Part shown: positions 8,502 through 17,012 of the stretch, one piece after another
Numbering within the stretch: the stretch's first letter is position 1
How the letters are laid out: every line of letters begins with the position of its first letter
From: Xylanimonas cellulosilytica DSM 15894
Lineage (GTDB): Bacteria > Actinomycetota > Actinomycetes > Actinomycetales > Cellulomonadaceae
Direction: 5' to 3'
DNA length: 64,000 nucleotides
NCBI RefSeq assembly: GCF_000024965.1
Contig: NC_013530.1
Location: 124,001-188,000 of the forward strand
Made by a program: the position numbers and the translations under genes
Notes under the pieces: generated by a model
Told to the model about the DNA's origin: nothing
Database searches by the model: none
Seen by the model: the letters and a program-made list of their open reading frames with translations, nothing else

Positions 8502-10799
8502 TCAGTCGTGGCCCGGGTCGCCGGTGCGGGTGTCTGCAGAGTTCCGGTAGACCAGCTTGAGCGCGCGGCTCACCTCGGGGTTGTCCGGGTCGATCTCGCT
8601 CCACCGCGCCTCGGCCTGCGCCGGGGTCTCGCCACGGGCGAGCGACCAGGTGACCGCCGCCTCGCCCAGCCTCTCGGTGGCCTGTTCGATCACCCGGTCC
8701 TCGGTGGCGGCGATCTCGTGGCGGGCCACGTCGGTCGCGGTCATGAACCCCTGGCCTTGCGAGGCCGCCCCGGCTGCTGCGGCGGCGTCCGTGGCGGACC
8801 CGACGGCGTTCGCGGCGGCGTGCTGGGCGGCGGGCGTCACCGCGTCGGCGAACAGCTTCTTCGCCGCCACCGTGCCCACCGGCCCGGACAAGGAGCCGAT
8901 GGCGGCCGCCCCGAGGTCGACGGCTGCTTCGACCCGAGCGTCGGCGATCTCGGCGTCCCGCAGGCCGTCGAACTCCAGGATCCCGGCGAGCGCCGCCACG
9001 TCCGCCATGGCCTCGACGCCGGCGTCGAGCTTGTCCTCGTCGCTGAGACCGCTGGCCTGGCCCGGCTCCTGCGTGCCGTCGGCGGGGAACAGCTCCGCGT
9101 AGATGGAGTCCTGGTAGATCTCGCCGTCGGCGAGCCACGCCGCGGCGCCCTCGCGGGTGCCGGACGATCCCACGACGACCTCTCGCAGGCTCAGCGCGTC
9201 GAGCCACGGCTGGACGGGCTGGGGCGGTGCGGGCAGGCCGTAGGCGAGCGGCACGTCGGGCCGGGTGCCGGTCTCGGCGCCGGGGGTCTGCTCCACCCAG
9301 CCGTCCGCCCGCGTGTGGTCGGCGAGCTCGCTGAACTGCCCGAAGTACGGCAGGTAGGCGCGGGCGACCGACACCTCTGCCGCGGGAGACAGGTCGGTGA
9401 GCTGGAGGAGGCCCGCCGGCAGCACCGTCGTGGCGCGTGAGACGAGCTGGGCCACGCGGGCCTGCTCGCTCCAGGACGACGCCGCCTCGGTGCCGCCCAT
9501 CGTCGCGGCGGCGAAGGCGGCGGTGACGGCCTCGCCGTCGTCGTCCCAGAAGATCGTGCTGCCGAGCCAGTGGTCCACCCGGGCGGTGAGCACGTCCGGG
9601 TCGGCCGGGGCGAAGAACTCGAGGGCGGCGGCGCGGTCCCGTGACACCGCGGTCAGCGCGGCCGACGCGAGCGCGGACGTCCAGCCGTCACGATGGACGT
9701 AGGTCTGCGCCCCCGCGAGGGCGTCCGGTCCTTCGAGGCCCTCCAGGATGCCGTGGGCGACGTCGGCCCGTGCCCGGTCGTCGGCCGACGTGCCGCCCTC
9801 GGCGGGGCTCCGGGGCGGCTGCACGCCCAGCAGCGCGACGGCGACCGTGGGTGCCGACGCGACGGCGGCCGGCAGCCGTGAACCCAGGGCGTTGCCGAGG
9901 TCGCGGCGTTCGGAGGTCGAGTGCGAGCGGGCCCAGGTCGCGAGCCCGGCCGACAGCGTGCCCAGCACGCCACCCGCCGCAGCGGGCCCGACGACGCCGG
10001 CGAAGCCGCGCTCGAGCCCGATGACGTCGTCGGGCATCGCGTCGATGGCCCGGTAGAGCTGCTCGGCGTCGACCGTGTCCCAGAACGACGACCAGAACAC
10101 GGGGTCGTCCGTACCGTCGCGCAGCAGGCGTTCGAGCGTGCGGGCGGTCTCGCCGTCGCCGCCCGCGGCGACGGCCGTGACCGCCGCCGCGGCCTCCTGC
10201 CCGGCCTGCCGGGACGTGGCGAGGTCGCCGACCACCTCCCCGGGCGCGGCGAGCGCCCACGCCCGCACCGCGCGGGCGTCGGCCAGGGCGGTGGCCCGCG
10301 CCACCGCCCGCGCGATCTCGGCCCGGTGCTCCTCCCAGACGGCAGTGCGGGTCGACGACGCCCGGGCGACGTCGGCCTCGGCGTCGTCGAGCCGGCGCTG
10401 CGCGCTGGAGACCTCCCACTCTGGCGCCGTCCCCGCGGCGGCCGCTGCCCGGGCGGCCTGGACCTCACGGGCCCATCGCACCCGCCGGTCGCGGGCGTCG
10501 GCGTACTGCGCGGTCGCCTCCTGGTCGGCGCGCTGGAGCTCGGCGAGGCGCAGCGAGTACTGGGTCAGGAGGCCGGCGGTCCCATCGAGCAGCCGTCCGG
10601 CCGCGCGGGCGTCGTCGGCCGCCGTGGTCAGCCGATCGGCCGCGAGCGACCCGGCGGCGCTGCGGCCGCGGTCGAGCGTGGCGAGCAGACGGGTCAGGCG
10701 CCCGGCGACGCCGCGAAGGGTGGCGGCCTGGCCGCCGACCGTGCGGGCGACGCCGTCGATCCCCGCAGGGTTCCCGGGCAGCGGCTCGTGCATGGCCAT
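8502..10799 (-). CDS. Large WXG100-like / DUF6571-like protein, putative type VII-associated product
   Basis: 765 residues, with no signal peptide or clear membrane helix. The first 110 residues (GIDGVARTVGGQAATLRGV onward) are helical and Ala-rich, like the N-terminal helical hairpin of ESX/T7SS substrates. A coiled-coil-like region (about 110-180) with many Arg/Glu follows, then a long helical body with DPVFWSSFWDTVDAEQL, resembling actinobacterial DUF6571 proteins. No toxin active site is recognised at the C-terminus. The start is set by the TGATG overlap with the upstream gene (ATG 10799; a GTG at 10802 is possible), not by the longer open frame. No EccC/EccD machinery is in the window, so secretion is inference. 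Confidence 0.6.
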   Translation of the reverse strand: MAMHEPLPGNPAGIDGVARTVGGQAATLRGVAGRLTRLLATLDRGRSAAGSLAADRLTTAADDARAAGRLLDGTAGLLTQYSLRLAELQRADQEATAQYADARDRRVRWAREVQAARAAAAAGTAPEWEVSSAQRRLDDAEADVARASSTRTAVWEEHRAEIARAVARATALADARAVRAWALAAPGEVVGDLATSRQAGQEAAAAVTAVAAGGDGETARTLERLLRDGTDDPVFWSSFWDTVDAEQLYRAIDAMPDDVIGLERGFAGVVGPAAAGGVLGTLSAGLATWARSHSTSERRDLGNALGSRLPAAVASAPTVAVALLGVQPPRSPAEGGTSADDRARADVAHGILEGLEGPDALAGAQTYVHRDGWTSALASAALTAVSRDRAAALEFFAPADPDVLTARVDHWLGSTIFWDDDGEAVTAAFAAATMGGTEAASSWSEQARVAQLVSRATTVLPAGLLQLTDLSPAAEVSVARAYLPYFGQFSELADHTRADGWVEQTPGAETGTRPDVPLAYGLPAPPQPVQPWLDALSLREVVVGSSGTREGAAAWLADGEIYQDSIYAELFPADGTQEPGQASGLSDEDKLDAGVEAMADVAALAGILEFDGLRDAEIADARVEAAVDLGAAAIGSLSGPVGTVAAKKLFADAVTPAAQHAAANAVGSATDAAAAAGAASQGQGFMTATDVARHEIAATEDRVIEQATERLGEAAVTWSLARGETPAQAEARWSEIDPDNPEVSRALKLVYRNSADTRTGDPGHD

Positions 10800-11131
10800 C
10801 ACCACGCCCGGCCGATCGCGGCGAGGGTCGCGTCCAGGGTCAGGCGGGCGGGCGCACCGTCGAACAACCGCACCGCGGTCGTCTCGGCCACGGTGTACAG
10901 CCCGCCCGCGACGGCCAGTGCGGAGCTCATGGCGTCGACCTGGCCTGCCAGCATCCCCAGCTCCTGCGTCCACGCCCGCCGCAGGTCGTCGAGCGCGGCG
11001 ACGAGCTCCGGCACCGCGAAGGGCTCGGGCGGCAGGTCGAGCACCGCCGACTCCTGCAGCAGGCCGGCGGCGTCCCGGCAGGCGGCAGCGGCGTCGTCGA
11101 ACGCGGCGGTGTCGAGGCTGAGGCGAGGCAC
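10799..11131 (-). CDS. Small WXG100-like protein
   Basis: 110 residues, almost all helical, with no signal peptide. It resembles WXG100/ESX-associated small proteins (DAAAACRDAAGLLQ, then a turn region, then LDDLRRAWTQELGMLAGQVDAM). The exact WxG is replaced by AWTQELG. The longer open frame upstream is not supported; the GTG at 11131 begins the conserved helix. The stop codon overlaps the start of the 765-residue gene by one base, so the two are translationally coupled, as expected of an ESX partner/substrate pair. Function unknown. Confidence 0.6.
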   Translation of the reverse strand: MPRLSLDTAAFDDAAAACRDAAGLLQESAVLDLPPEPFAVPELVAALDDLRRAWTQELGMLAGQVDAMSSALAVAGGLYTVAETTAVRLFDGAPARLTLDATLAAIGRAW

Positions 11132-11299
11132 CCGGAGAACGTAGCCCGCACGGCAGCACCGCCCGGAAGGTTTTCCACAGGTCGCCGCGCGGGCGGCGGA
11201 GGCAGCGGCGACGATGAGTTCCAGGCCCGGATCCCGTCGAATCACCGCGGGGCCCCGAGCGTCCCGAGCACCACGTCCCTCGAGGAGAGGAAGCCTCAC

Positions 11300-12163
11300 G
11301 TGCCCACCACCACCGCCACGATCGACGTCCCCGGCGCCGTCCTCACGTACGACGTCCACGAACCCGAGACGTCGTCCGGGGCCCGCCCGCTGTTCATCAT
11401 CGGCAGTCCCATGGGCGCCGCCGGGTTCGCGACCCTCGTCGGCCACTTCGGCGACCGCACCGTCATCACCTACGACCCGCCCGGCATGGATCGGTCCACC
11501 ATCACCGGCGACGGCCCGCACCCCGATCCGATGAACCGTGGCGCAGCCCTGCACGCCATCGCCGACGCCGTCGGCCTCGGCCCGTACGACCTCTTCGGCT
11601 CCAGCGGCGGCGCCGTCGACGGCCTCGCCTGGATCCAGCAGTTCCACGAGGACCTGGCGACCGCCGTCCTGCACGAGCCGCCGCTCGCCAAGGTGCTGCC
11701 CGACAGCGACCTCGTCGCCGCCGCGATGGACGACGTCCACGCCACCTACGAGGCGCGCGGGTTCGGGGCCGGCATGGCCAAGTTCATCGCCCTCGTCTCC
11801 GTCCAGGGCGAGCTCGACGGCGACTACCTCGCCCAGCCCGACCCCGACCCCGCCCAGTTCGGCCTGCCCGCCGACGACGACGGGACGCGTGGCGACCCCC
11901 TGCTGGGCATCAACATGCTGACCATGCAGCACTGGCTGCCCGCGTTCGCCTCCGTGCGCGCCGCCTCGACCCGCATCGTCCCCGCCTACGGCAGCGAGTC
12001 CGGCGAGACCATGGCCGCACGCGGTGCCCGGGCGCTCGCGGCGGAGCTGGGCCTCGAGAGCGCCGTGTTCCCGGGCGACCACGGCGCCTTCCAGGGCGGC
12101 GAGTACGGGTTCGTCGGCCAGCCGGACGAGTTCGCGGCCCGCCTGCACGAGGTGCTCGGGTAG
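11300..12163 (+). CDS. Alpha/beta-fold hydrolase
   Basis: 287 residues with the alpha/beta-hydrolase order: an oxyanion-hole strand LFIIGSPMG (about 31-39), a strand TYDPPGMDRS, the nucleophile elbow FGSSGGAVDG (Ser102), and a late FPGDHGAF giving the catalytic His. It is probably a soluble esterase or related hydrolase; substrate unknown. The GTG start is preceded by GGAGAGG at a good distance. It is divergent from the WXG100-like pair, with a 168-bp shared upstream region, and has no cofactor-binding motif. Confidence 0.8.
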   Translation: MPTTTATIDVPGAVLTYDVHEPETSSGARPLFIIGSPMGAAGFATLVGHFGDRTVITYDPPGMDRSTITGDGPHPDPMNRGAALHAIADAVGLGPYDLFGSSGGAVDGLAWIQQFHEDLATAVLHEPPLAKVLPDSDLVAAAMDDVHATYEARGFGAGMAKFIALVSVQGELDGDYLAQPDPDPAQFGLPADDDGTRGDPLLGINMLTMQHWLPAFASVRAASTRIVPAYGSESGETMAARGARALAAELGLESAVFPGDHGAFQGGEYGFVGQPDEFAARLHEVLG

Positions 12164-12273
12164 GGGCGGCACCGTCGGACTGCTGACCTCGCCTGATGCC
12201 TCCTGGCGCTCGGCGATCGCCGACGGCCGCGCGGGATCCCTGCGTGGTTTCGCGGAGAGCATCCGTCGACTTG

Positions 12274-12292
12274 ATAACGATCGGGTCACGCC
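12274..12292 (+). promoter_or_regulatory. Possible MtrA-type binding site upstream of the NlpC/P60 gene
   Basis: ATAACGAT-CGG-GTCACGCC is a pair of imperfect 8-bp direct repeats with a 3-bp gap. In corynebacteria MtrA binds direct repeats of this spacing and controls cell-wall hydrolase genes (established for the family); the match here is inference. A -10-like TACCGT at 12323-12328 lies downstream, 8 nt before the GTG start. Confidence 0.35.
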
Positions 12293-12336
12293 ACCGGTTG
12301 TTCCCGCCCCGGGACCGGTCCCTACCGTCGTCGCTT

Positions 12337-13131
12337 GTGAGTTCCAGACCTTCCCCCCGCCACCGCGCCGAGCGCACGCAGCTGGCCGCCCTGACCGGCG
12401 CCATCCGTGCGGTCGCCGTCGACGCGCCCAAGGGTGCCGGCCGCAGCGCCGTCGTCGTCGCGACCGCCGGTGGCATCGCGATGTCGGCGATCGCCCCCGC
12501 CGCGGCCGACTCGCTGCCCGTCGCCGAGCGTGAGGTCGACACCCACGTCCACGTCGCGAAGATCGCCTACCAGGCCCGTGCGGCGCTCGCCGCCGCCCCG
12601 GCCGTGCAGGTGGCGGCCGAGGCGGTCGTCGACGTCGAGCGCATGACCGAGGAGGGTGCCGTCCCCGTCGAGGTGACGCCCGCCCCGCTGCCGCCGCCCC
12701 CTCCGCCGCCGCCCGTGCGCGCGCAGCCCGCTGCCGCGGCCCGCACGGAGTACCGCCCGGAGTACCGTCCGGCCGCCCCCGGCCAGGCCTGGGAGTCCGC
12801 CGCCCACATCGCCCTGCGCTACGAGGGCGTGCGCTACGTCTTCGGCAGCTCCAACCCTGCCGTCGGCCTCGACTGCTCGGGTCTGGTCGTGCACGTCTAC
12901 CGCCACCTCGGCGTGGAGCTGCCGCACCAGTCGACCCGGATCCGCGACTCGTCGCGCACCGTGCGCATCTCCCGCTCGGAGGCCCGCCCGGGCGACATCA
13001 TCTGGTCGCCCGGCCACGTGTCGATCTACCTCGGCGGTGGCCGCCAGATCGAGGCCACCCGCCCCGGCGGCTGGCGCGTCCGCACCGCGAACATCTGGCA
13101 GTCCAACCCGATGTTCCTCCGCGTCGTCTGA
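12337..13131 (+). CDS. Secreted C40-family peptidase (NlpC/P60)
   Basis: 264 residues: an atypical long signal region (hydrophobic stretch SAVVVATAGGIAMSAIAPAAA, about 37-57, after a basic N-terminus), a linker with a run of nine prolines (about 119-126), and a C-terminal NlpC/P60 domain. The catalytic Cys is in GLDCSGL (Cys180) and the His in SPGHVSIYLGGG (His227). Such enzymes cut D-Glu to diamino-acid bonds in peptidoglycan stems during division and growth. The GTG lies 8 nt after TACCGT without a ribosome site, so it is probably leaderless. The longer open frame upstream lacks any start signal. Confidence 0.85.
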   Translation: MSSRPSPRHRAERTQLAALTGAIRAVAVDAPKGAGRSAVVVATAGGIAMSAIAPAAADSLPVAEREVDTHVHVAKIAYQARAALAAAPAVQVAAEAVVDVERMTEEGAVPVEVTPAPLPPPPPPPPVRAQPAAAARTEYRPEYRPAAPGQAWESAAHIALRYEGVRYVFGSSNPAVGLDCSGLVVHVYRHLGVELPHQSTRIRDSSRTVRISRSEARPGDIIWSPGHVSIYLGGGRQIEATRPGGWRVRTANIWQSNPMFLRVV

Positions 13132-13148
13132 CCGGGTCGCCCGTAGGT

Positions 13149-13175
13149 GTATCACCTCGATGCGTTCGGTGATAC
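13149..13175 (+). promoter_or_regulatory. Inverted repeat operator of the first VapBC module
   Basis: GTATCACC and GGTGATAC form perfect 8-bp arms with an 11-nt centre, ending at a -10-like TACTCT (13173-13178) that lies 6 nt before the ATG at 13185. Position and symmetry fit autorepression by the antitoxin/toxin complex. Confidence 0.6.
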
Positions 13176-13184
13176 TCTCGCCAC

Positions 13185-13415
13185 ATGCCTACGAAGCATC
13201 CGCGTATCCTCGTAACCCGCACCCCGCACGTCGACGACGTCATGGAGCGCGGGCGTCGGCGGCTCGGTGTGGACGTGGACTACCCGGCTTCCGCGATCCT
13301 CGTCGAGCTAGCGGAACGCGGTCTCGCCGGGGACGAGGAAGGCCTGCTGATCCGCCGCGCGACCGGGCGGACGATCACTTCAGAGATGGTCGCGGCGGCC
13401 CTCGATGAGGACTGA
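13185..13415 (+). CDS. VapB-type antitoxin
   Basis: 76 residues, in tandem with a PIN-domain gene. The first third (PRILVTRTPHVDDVMERGRRRL) looks like a ribbon-helix-helix DNA-binding part, and the tail (residues about 45-76) is acidic and would wrap the toxin. It overlaps the toxin gene by 11 nt. It is probably leaderless, with the operator inverted repeat directly upstream. Sequence similarity to any named VapB is only general. Confidence 0.7.
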   Translation: MPTKHPRILVTRTPHVDDVMERGRRRLGVDVDYPASAILVELAERGLAGDEEGLLIRRATGRTITSEMVAAALDED

Positions 13416-13830
13416 CCTTCCAGACGTCAATGTCCTGATCGCCCTGCACTTCGAGGATCACGTGCACCACGTGCCGGCGATGTCGTGGCTCCGCAAGGGT
13501 GGGCAGTTCGCCACGACGGCGCTGACCGAGGCAGGATTCGTGCGCGTCTCGATGAACCCCGCAATAGTGGGCGAGCCGTTCAGCGGCGTGGAGGCCCTCG
13601 AGGCGCTGCGTCGTCTGCGAGGGCATACGCGCGCCACCTTCTGGGCCGACGACACTTCGCTCGCCACCTCGCCGTTTGCTGACCGGGTCCTCAGCGGGCA
13701 CAAGCAGACCACCGACCTGCACCTGCTCAATCTCGCTGCGTCGCGCGACGGTGTGCTGGTCACCTTCGACTCGAAGCTCGGCGCCCCGCTGCGCCAGGCC
13801 GAGCGGCGGCACCTCGACGTGTTGCGGTAG
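13405..13830 (+). CDS. VapC-type PIN-domain ribonuclease toxin
   Basis: 141 residues with the PIN acidic residues in order: LPDVNVLIAL (Asp near residue 7), ALTEAGFVRV (Glu), TTDLHLLNLA (Asp) and LVTFDSKL (Asp). PIN toxins are Mg-dependent ribonucleases, held silent by the antitoxin encoded just upstream; the target is usually tRNA or rRNA. The ATG overlaps the antitoxin stop by 11 nt, giving coupled translation. It is convergent with the DUF1697 gene, with only 16 nt between stops. Confidence 0.85.
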   Translation: MRTDLPDVNVLIALHFEDHVHHVPAMSWLRKGGQFATTALTEAGFVRVSMNPAIVGEPFSGVEALEALRRLRGHTRATFWADDTSLATSPFADRVLSGHKQTTDLHLLNLAASRDGVLVTFDSKLGAPLRQAERRHLDVLR

Positions 13831-13846
13831 CCGGGCTCGCCAGCTC

Positions 13847-14368
13847 CTACCGTTCTGCCGACAGTTCTGCGAGCTTGGCGACCGTGTTGAGGTTGCGGGC
13901 CGTGCCCGCCGCTGCGGCGGGCATGCGGAGCTTCGAGCGGCCCATCCCGTGCGGGTAGTGCACGTAGAGCACGCGGTCGCCCACGCGGACCTCCTCGCCG
14001 TCGTCGGCCCGGCTCACCGTGTCCAGGGCGTCCGACGGCGTCGGGCCCGGCAGGAAGATCACCGCGACCCGGTTGCCCGGCTCGCCCGGGAACGGGTTGT
14101 CCGCGAGCACGCGCCGCACCTCGGCGGGCGTGCGCACGAGCACCCCCACGGGCTTGCCCGCGTACGCCGCGAGCGCCCGTTCGAGGGTGCGCCCGACGGC
14201 GACGGCGTCGGCGTCGTCGTCGGACTCCAGGACGAGGTTGCCGCTGGCGATGTACGTCCGGGCGCCGGTGAAGCCGGCGTCCTCGGCGAGCCGACGCAGG
14301 TCGGCCATCGGCAGCTTGCCCGTGCCGCCGACGTTGACGGCCCGCAGCAGGACGACGTAGGTGCTCAC
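13847..14368 (-). CDS. DUF1697 domain-containing protein
   Basis: 173 residues, full length for the family. The hallmark N-terminus YVVLLRAVNVGGTGKLPMADLR and the middle ARTYIASGNLVLES are characteristic of DUF1697 (also called YjgA-like in databases; no biochemical role is established). The GTG at 14368 begins the conserved strand; the longer open frame adds a low-complexity stretch with no start signal. It is soluble. It stands alone, divergent from the glyoxalase-like gene. Confidence 0.85.
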   Translation of the reverse strand: MSTYVVLLRAVNVGGTGKLPMADLRRLAEDAGFTGARTYIASGNLVLESDDDADAVAVGRTLERALAAYAGKPVGVLVRTPAEVRRVLADNPFPGEPGNRVAVIFLPGPTPSDALDTVSRADDGEEVRVGDRVLYVHYPHGMGRSKLRMPAAAAGTARNLNTVAKLAELSAER

Positions 14369-14552
14369 GGTTCCAGTCTGGCGCGCCGGCCCCGGTGCTC
14401 GTAGCCTGGGCGCGGGTTCGACGTGACCTGCCGCCCGCGCCGGCAACGGCACGGTGAACACGTCGTCGGACATTCGGCTGTCACCATCGCTCCCACGGTG
14501 CCGACGCCGGCAACGCGGGCACCGGGGAACTGGCACCGGAACGGTGGACACC

Positions 14553-15086
14553 ATGTCGATGACGACCGACGACCTCAAGCGCGCCGCGCGCGTGCTCCGT
14601 GCCGAGCTTGCCGAGCAGGGTGTGGACCTCTCCCATGCCCGCGCCCTGGAGCTCGTCGCCCACCAGGCCGGCTACAAGGACTGGAACGTCGCCGCCGCCC
14701 GCTCCACGCCGTCGTCCACCGTGGGCCTCGGCGCCCCGGTGCCTGTGCTGCGCATGGTCGACGTCGAACGCACGCGCGCGTTCTACCTCGGCTTCCTCGG
14801 GTTCGCGGTGGAGTTCGAGCACCGCTTCGAGCCCGGCCTGCCGCTGTACCTGCGGGTCGAGCGGGACGGCGCCCGCCTCGACCTGTCCGAGCACCACGGC
14901 GACGGCACCCCCGGGTCGGTCGTCTGGATCCCCGTCGCCGACGTCCGTGCCCTGCAGCGCGAGCTCCTCGCGACCGGGTACACGCACATGCGCCCTGGCA
15001 TCGACGACGACGCCCCGGGCGGTCCGACCCTGGAGGTCATCGACCCGGCGCAGAACGTCCTGCGCTTCGCGGAGGTGCCGCGCTGA
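14553..15086 (+). CDS. Glyoxalase-superfamily (VOC) protein
   Basis: 177 residues. The first 50 form the helical domain often fused to this group (DLKRAARVLRAELAEQGVDL, then HQAGYKDWNVAAA), and residues about 65-175 form one VOC domain: VPVLRMVDVERTRAFYLGFL, then LDLSEHHGDG, ending NVLRFAEV. Bleomycin-resistance-like VOC proteins bind drugs or catalyse metal-dependent chemistry; the metal ligands (His/Glu) are only partly visible. The start ATG was chosen at the beginning of the helical domain; an ATG 100 nt upstream would add an unconserved Arg-rich tail. Confidence 0.75.
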   Translation: MSMTTDDLKRAARVLRAELAEQGVDLSHARALELVAHQAGYKDWNVAAARSTPSSTVGLGAPVPVLRMVDVERTRAFYLGFLGFAVEFEHRFEPGLPLYLRVERDGARLDLSEHHGDGTPGSVVWIPVADVRALQRELLATGYTHMRPGIDDDAPGGPTLEVIDPAQNVLRFAEVPR

Positions 15087-15114
15087 ACCCGGGGGCCGGA
15101 CGACCGCCGCGTCG

Positions 15115-15891
15115 TCAGGCGGAGTGCCTGCGGAGCGTCCGGTACACGCCGCCGACGGCGGGGAGCGCCAGCCACAGCGCGGACGCAGCCGCCAGGTGGA
15201 GCCACTGTTGGCCGGACATCGTCGTTCCCTGCAACGCGTACGCCGCCGACCCGAGGTCGACCCAGGAGATGACGGCGCCGAGCTGCGTGCCCGCGACGGC
15301 GCCCGCGAGCAGCGGGAGCCCGGCGAACACGGCGAGGTAGGCGACCACGGCCGCCGGCACCCGGCGGGCGGCGAGCGCGGCGACGAACCCGGCCGCCATC
15401 GCGACCAGCGCGAACAGGAGGAGCCGCAGGTGCTGCCCGGCAGGCACGTCCCAGACGGCGTCGACACCCTGCGTGGCCGCGGACGCGAGGACCCCGAGGG
15501 CGGTGAGCGCGACCACGAGGAGGGGCACGCCGACGGCGATCGCCGCGCTCACGAGCGCCTTCGCGCCGAGCACCTGCCCGGGGCGGGCGCCCGTCCTGTC
15601 GCCGTGCGCGCGGGGGTCGGCGGCGACGATGACGATCGCGACCAGCGGGAGCACCACCGCGAGCGGGTACGCCACGTCGAGCAGGAACGCCGTCGGGCTC
15701 ACCTGTCCGGGGGTGCCCAGCGTCAGCGCGGCGACCGTCCCGAGGACGACGACGGCGAGGGCGACGGTCAGCAGCAAGGATCCGGCGCGGGTGCTCACCG
15801 TCCGCCGGGCCTCGACGTCGAGCAGGCGCACGAACGTGACGCGGGACCGGGCTGTGCTCTCGGCCGGGCGGGCGACGGCGTGCACGCTCAT
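15115..15891 (-). CDS. Membrane protein resembling an ABC-2 permease, no ATPase partner
   Basis: 258 residues with about six hydrophobic helices. After a short cytoplasmic N-terminus (RVTFVRLLDVEARRTVSTRAG) comes the first helix, then a loop with ADPRAHGDRTGARPGQVLGAK and five further helices. This matches ABC-2 type permease subunits, which normally pair with an ATPase gene next door, but none is adjacent. It may work with an ATPase encoded elsewhere or be an independent membrane protein. GAAGGAGAT precedes the ATG at 15891, which fixes the start. Confidence 0.6.
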   Translation of the reverse strand: MSVHAVARPAESTARSRVTFVRLLDVEARRTVSTRAGSLLLTVALAVVVLGTVAALTLGTPGQVSPTAFLLDVAYPLAVVLPLVAIVIVAADPRAHGDRTGARPGQVLGAKALVSAAIAVGVPLLVVALTALGVLASAATQGVDAVWDVPAGQHLRLLLFALVAMAAGFVAALAARRVPAAVVAYLAVFAGLPLLAGAVAGTQLGAVISWVDLGSAAYALQGTTMSGQQWLHLAAASALWLALPAVGGVYRTLRRHSA

Positions 15892-16060
15892 GCGGGGGGA
15901 TCTCCTTCGAGACGATGGCTTCTCGGGCGGTGCCGTGGTGATGGCTCGACGGTAGGCGGCGGGCATACCTCAAGGGATCGGGCGGACCCCCGGTTGTGAC
16001 CCTGGTTCGGCTCCGGGCCCGATCAGGGTCGCGGGGGAACGGCCGCCGGAGGCAGCGAGG

Positions 16061-16213
16061 TCAGCGCAGCAGCGACGCGAGCGCGGCGGCGACGACGGCG
16101 AGTGCGGACGTGGCGGCCAGCACGCCGACCGTCAGCGACTCGGTGCGCGGACGGGAGGTGGTGGTCAGGCTCGCGACCTCGCGCGGGCTGAGCCGATGCA
16201 GGTGCGTGTTCAT
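16061..16213 (-). CDS. Small predicted membrane protein, 50 aa
   Basis: The frame starts at ATG 16213 and gives 50 residues: a polar N-terminus (MNTHLHRLSPREVASLTTTS) and one hydrophobic helix, VGVLAATSALAVVAAALASL, ending in LLR. It lies in the 470-bp space between the orphan permease and the MNT gene. Single-helix proteins of this kind are common in actinobacteria and poorly described. Codon third positions are GC-rich as in real genes. No homolog is recognised. Confidence 0.4.
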   Translation of the reverse strand: MNTHLHRLSPREVASLTTTSRPRTESLTVGVLAATSALAVVAAALASLLR

Positions 16214-16324
16214 ACGGACGACGCTACGGATCGCTCCCGGCGACGTCGTCGGCCGAGTGGATGAACCTGCGGGGTGCGGCGTCCGCCCTGGGGATGATGG
16301 CGTGTCCGGCGACCGGCCGGTCCA

Positions 16325-16358
16325 CCAACTATCCTCCGTATATACGGACTATAGTTGG
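16325..16358. promoter_or_regulatory. 34-bp nested palindromic operator of the MNT/HEPN module
   Basis: Outer arms CCAACTAT (16325-16332) and ATAGTTGG (16351-16358) and an inner perfect palindrome CCGTATATACGG (16336-16347) share the same centre. A perfect TATAGT -10 (16350-16355) overlaps the right arm and lies 6 nt before the ATG. A dimer bound here would block the promoter; autoregulation by the HTH of the MNT protein is the natural inference. Confidence 0.7.
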
Positions 16359-16361
16359 CGA

Positions 16362-17012
16362 ATGCAGTTGCAGAGTCCGTTCGCCGTGATCACACCGACC
16401 CTCGATGGTCCGGTGCTGAACGTGCTCGCCATGGCTCGTGCTGCCTTCACCCCAGGACAGGTCGCACGGTTGTTGGACGTCGGCTCGGTCGAGGGTGTGC
16501 GGAAGGTGCTCAACAGACTGGTCGACCAGGGGATCGTCCACGTTCAGCAGATCGGGCGAGCCAGGGCATACGAACTCAACCGCGACCATCTGGCAGCGGG
16601 CGCGGTCGAGGCGATCGCGAGGCAGCACGACGTACTCATCCAGCGCCTCGCGGATGAGGTCGCGAGGTGGACGGCCGGTCCAACCTTCGGTGCGCTGTTC
16701 GGCTCGGCCGCACGCCGCGAGATGCGACCGGACTCGGATCTCGACGTGTTCCTGGTTCGCCCTGACACCGCTGACCTGGAGGTCTGGGACGAACAGACCA
16801 CCGCACTCGCTGCGGCTGCAACCCTGTGGACGGGCAACGACGCACGCGTGCTGGACATGACAGAGTCTGAGATCGCCGCCGGTGCCGTGCCGGTCGGACG
16901 CGCTGGAGTCCGCGAACCGGTCCTCGCCGAGATCGTGGCCGACGGCATCCAGTTCGCAGGGCCGGCGGGCTGGTTGGCCCGCCAGATCCGGGACGCAAGG
17001 GGGACCAGATGA
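16362..17012 (+). CDS. Winged-helix plus nucleotidyltransferase (MNT) antitoxin-like protein
   Basis: 216 residues: a helix-turn-helix region (about 25-75, ARLLDVGSVEGVRKVLNRL) fused to a minimal nucleotidyltransferase domain with the GS...D-S-D-x-D signature (Gly114-Ser115 ... Asp126, Asp128). MNT proteins paired with HEPN toxins neutralise them, in studied cases by AMPylating the toxin. The gene overlaps the next (ATGA) and the pair forms a type VII-like toxin-antitoxin module. The transcript looks leaderless: TATAGT, six bases, ATG. The fused HTH suggests the antitoxin represses its own promoter through the 34-bp palindrome. Confidence 0.8.
   Translation: MQLQSPFAVITPTLDGPVLNVLAMARAAFTPGQVARLLDVGSVEGVRKVLNRLVDQGIVHVQQIGRARAYELNRDHLAAGAVEAIARQHDVLIQRLADEVARWTAGPTFGALFGSAARREMRPDSDLDVFLVRPDTADLEVWDEQTTALAAAATLWTGNDARVLDMTESEIAAGAVPVGRAGVREPVLAEIVADGIQFAGPAGWLARQIRDARGTR

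Noticed and set aside
12180-12336. Cyclic di-AMP riboswitch before the NlpC/P60 gene
   Set aside because: The conserved core of that riboswitch is not present, and the transcript seems leaderless.
15990-16031. tRNA-like T-arm (CCTGG-TTCGGCT-CCGGG)
   Set aside because: No anticodon or acceptor arms can be folded around it; more likely a chance hairpin (GACCCTG/CAGGGTC).
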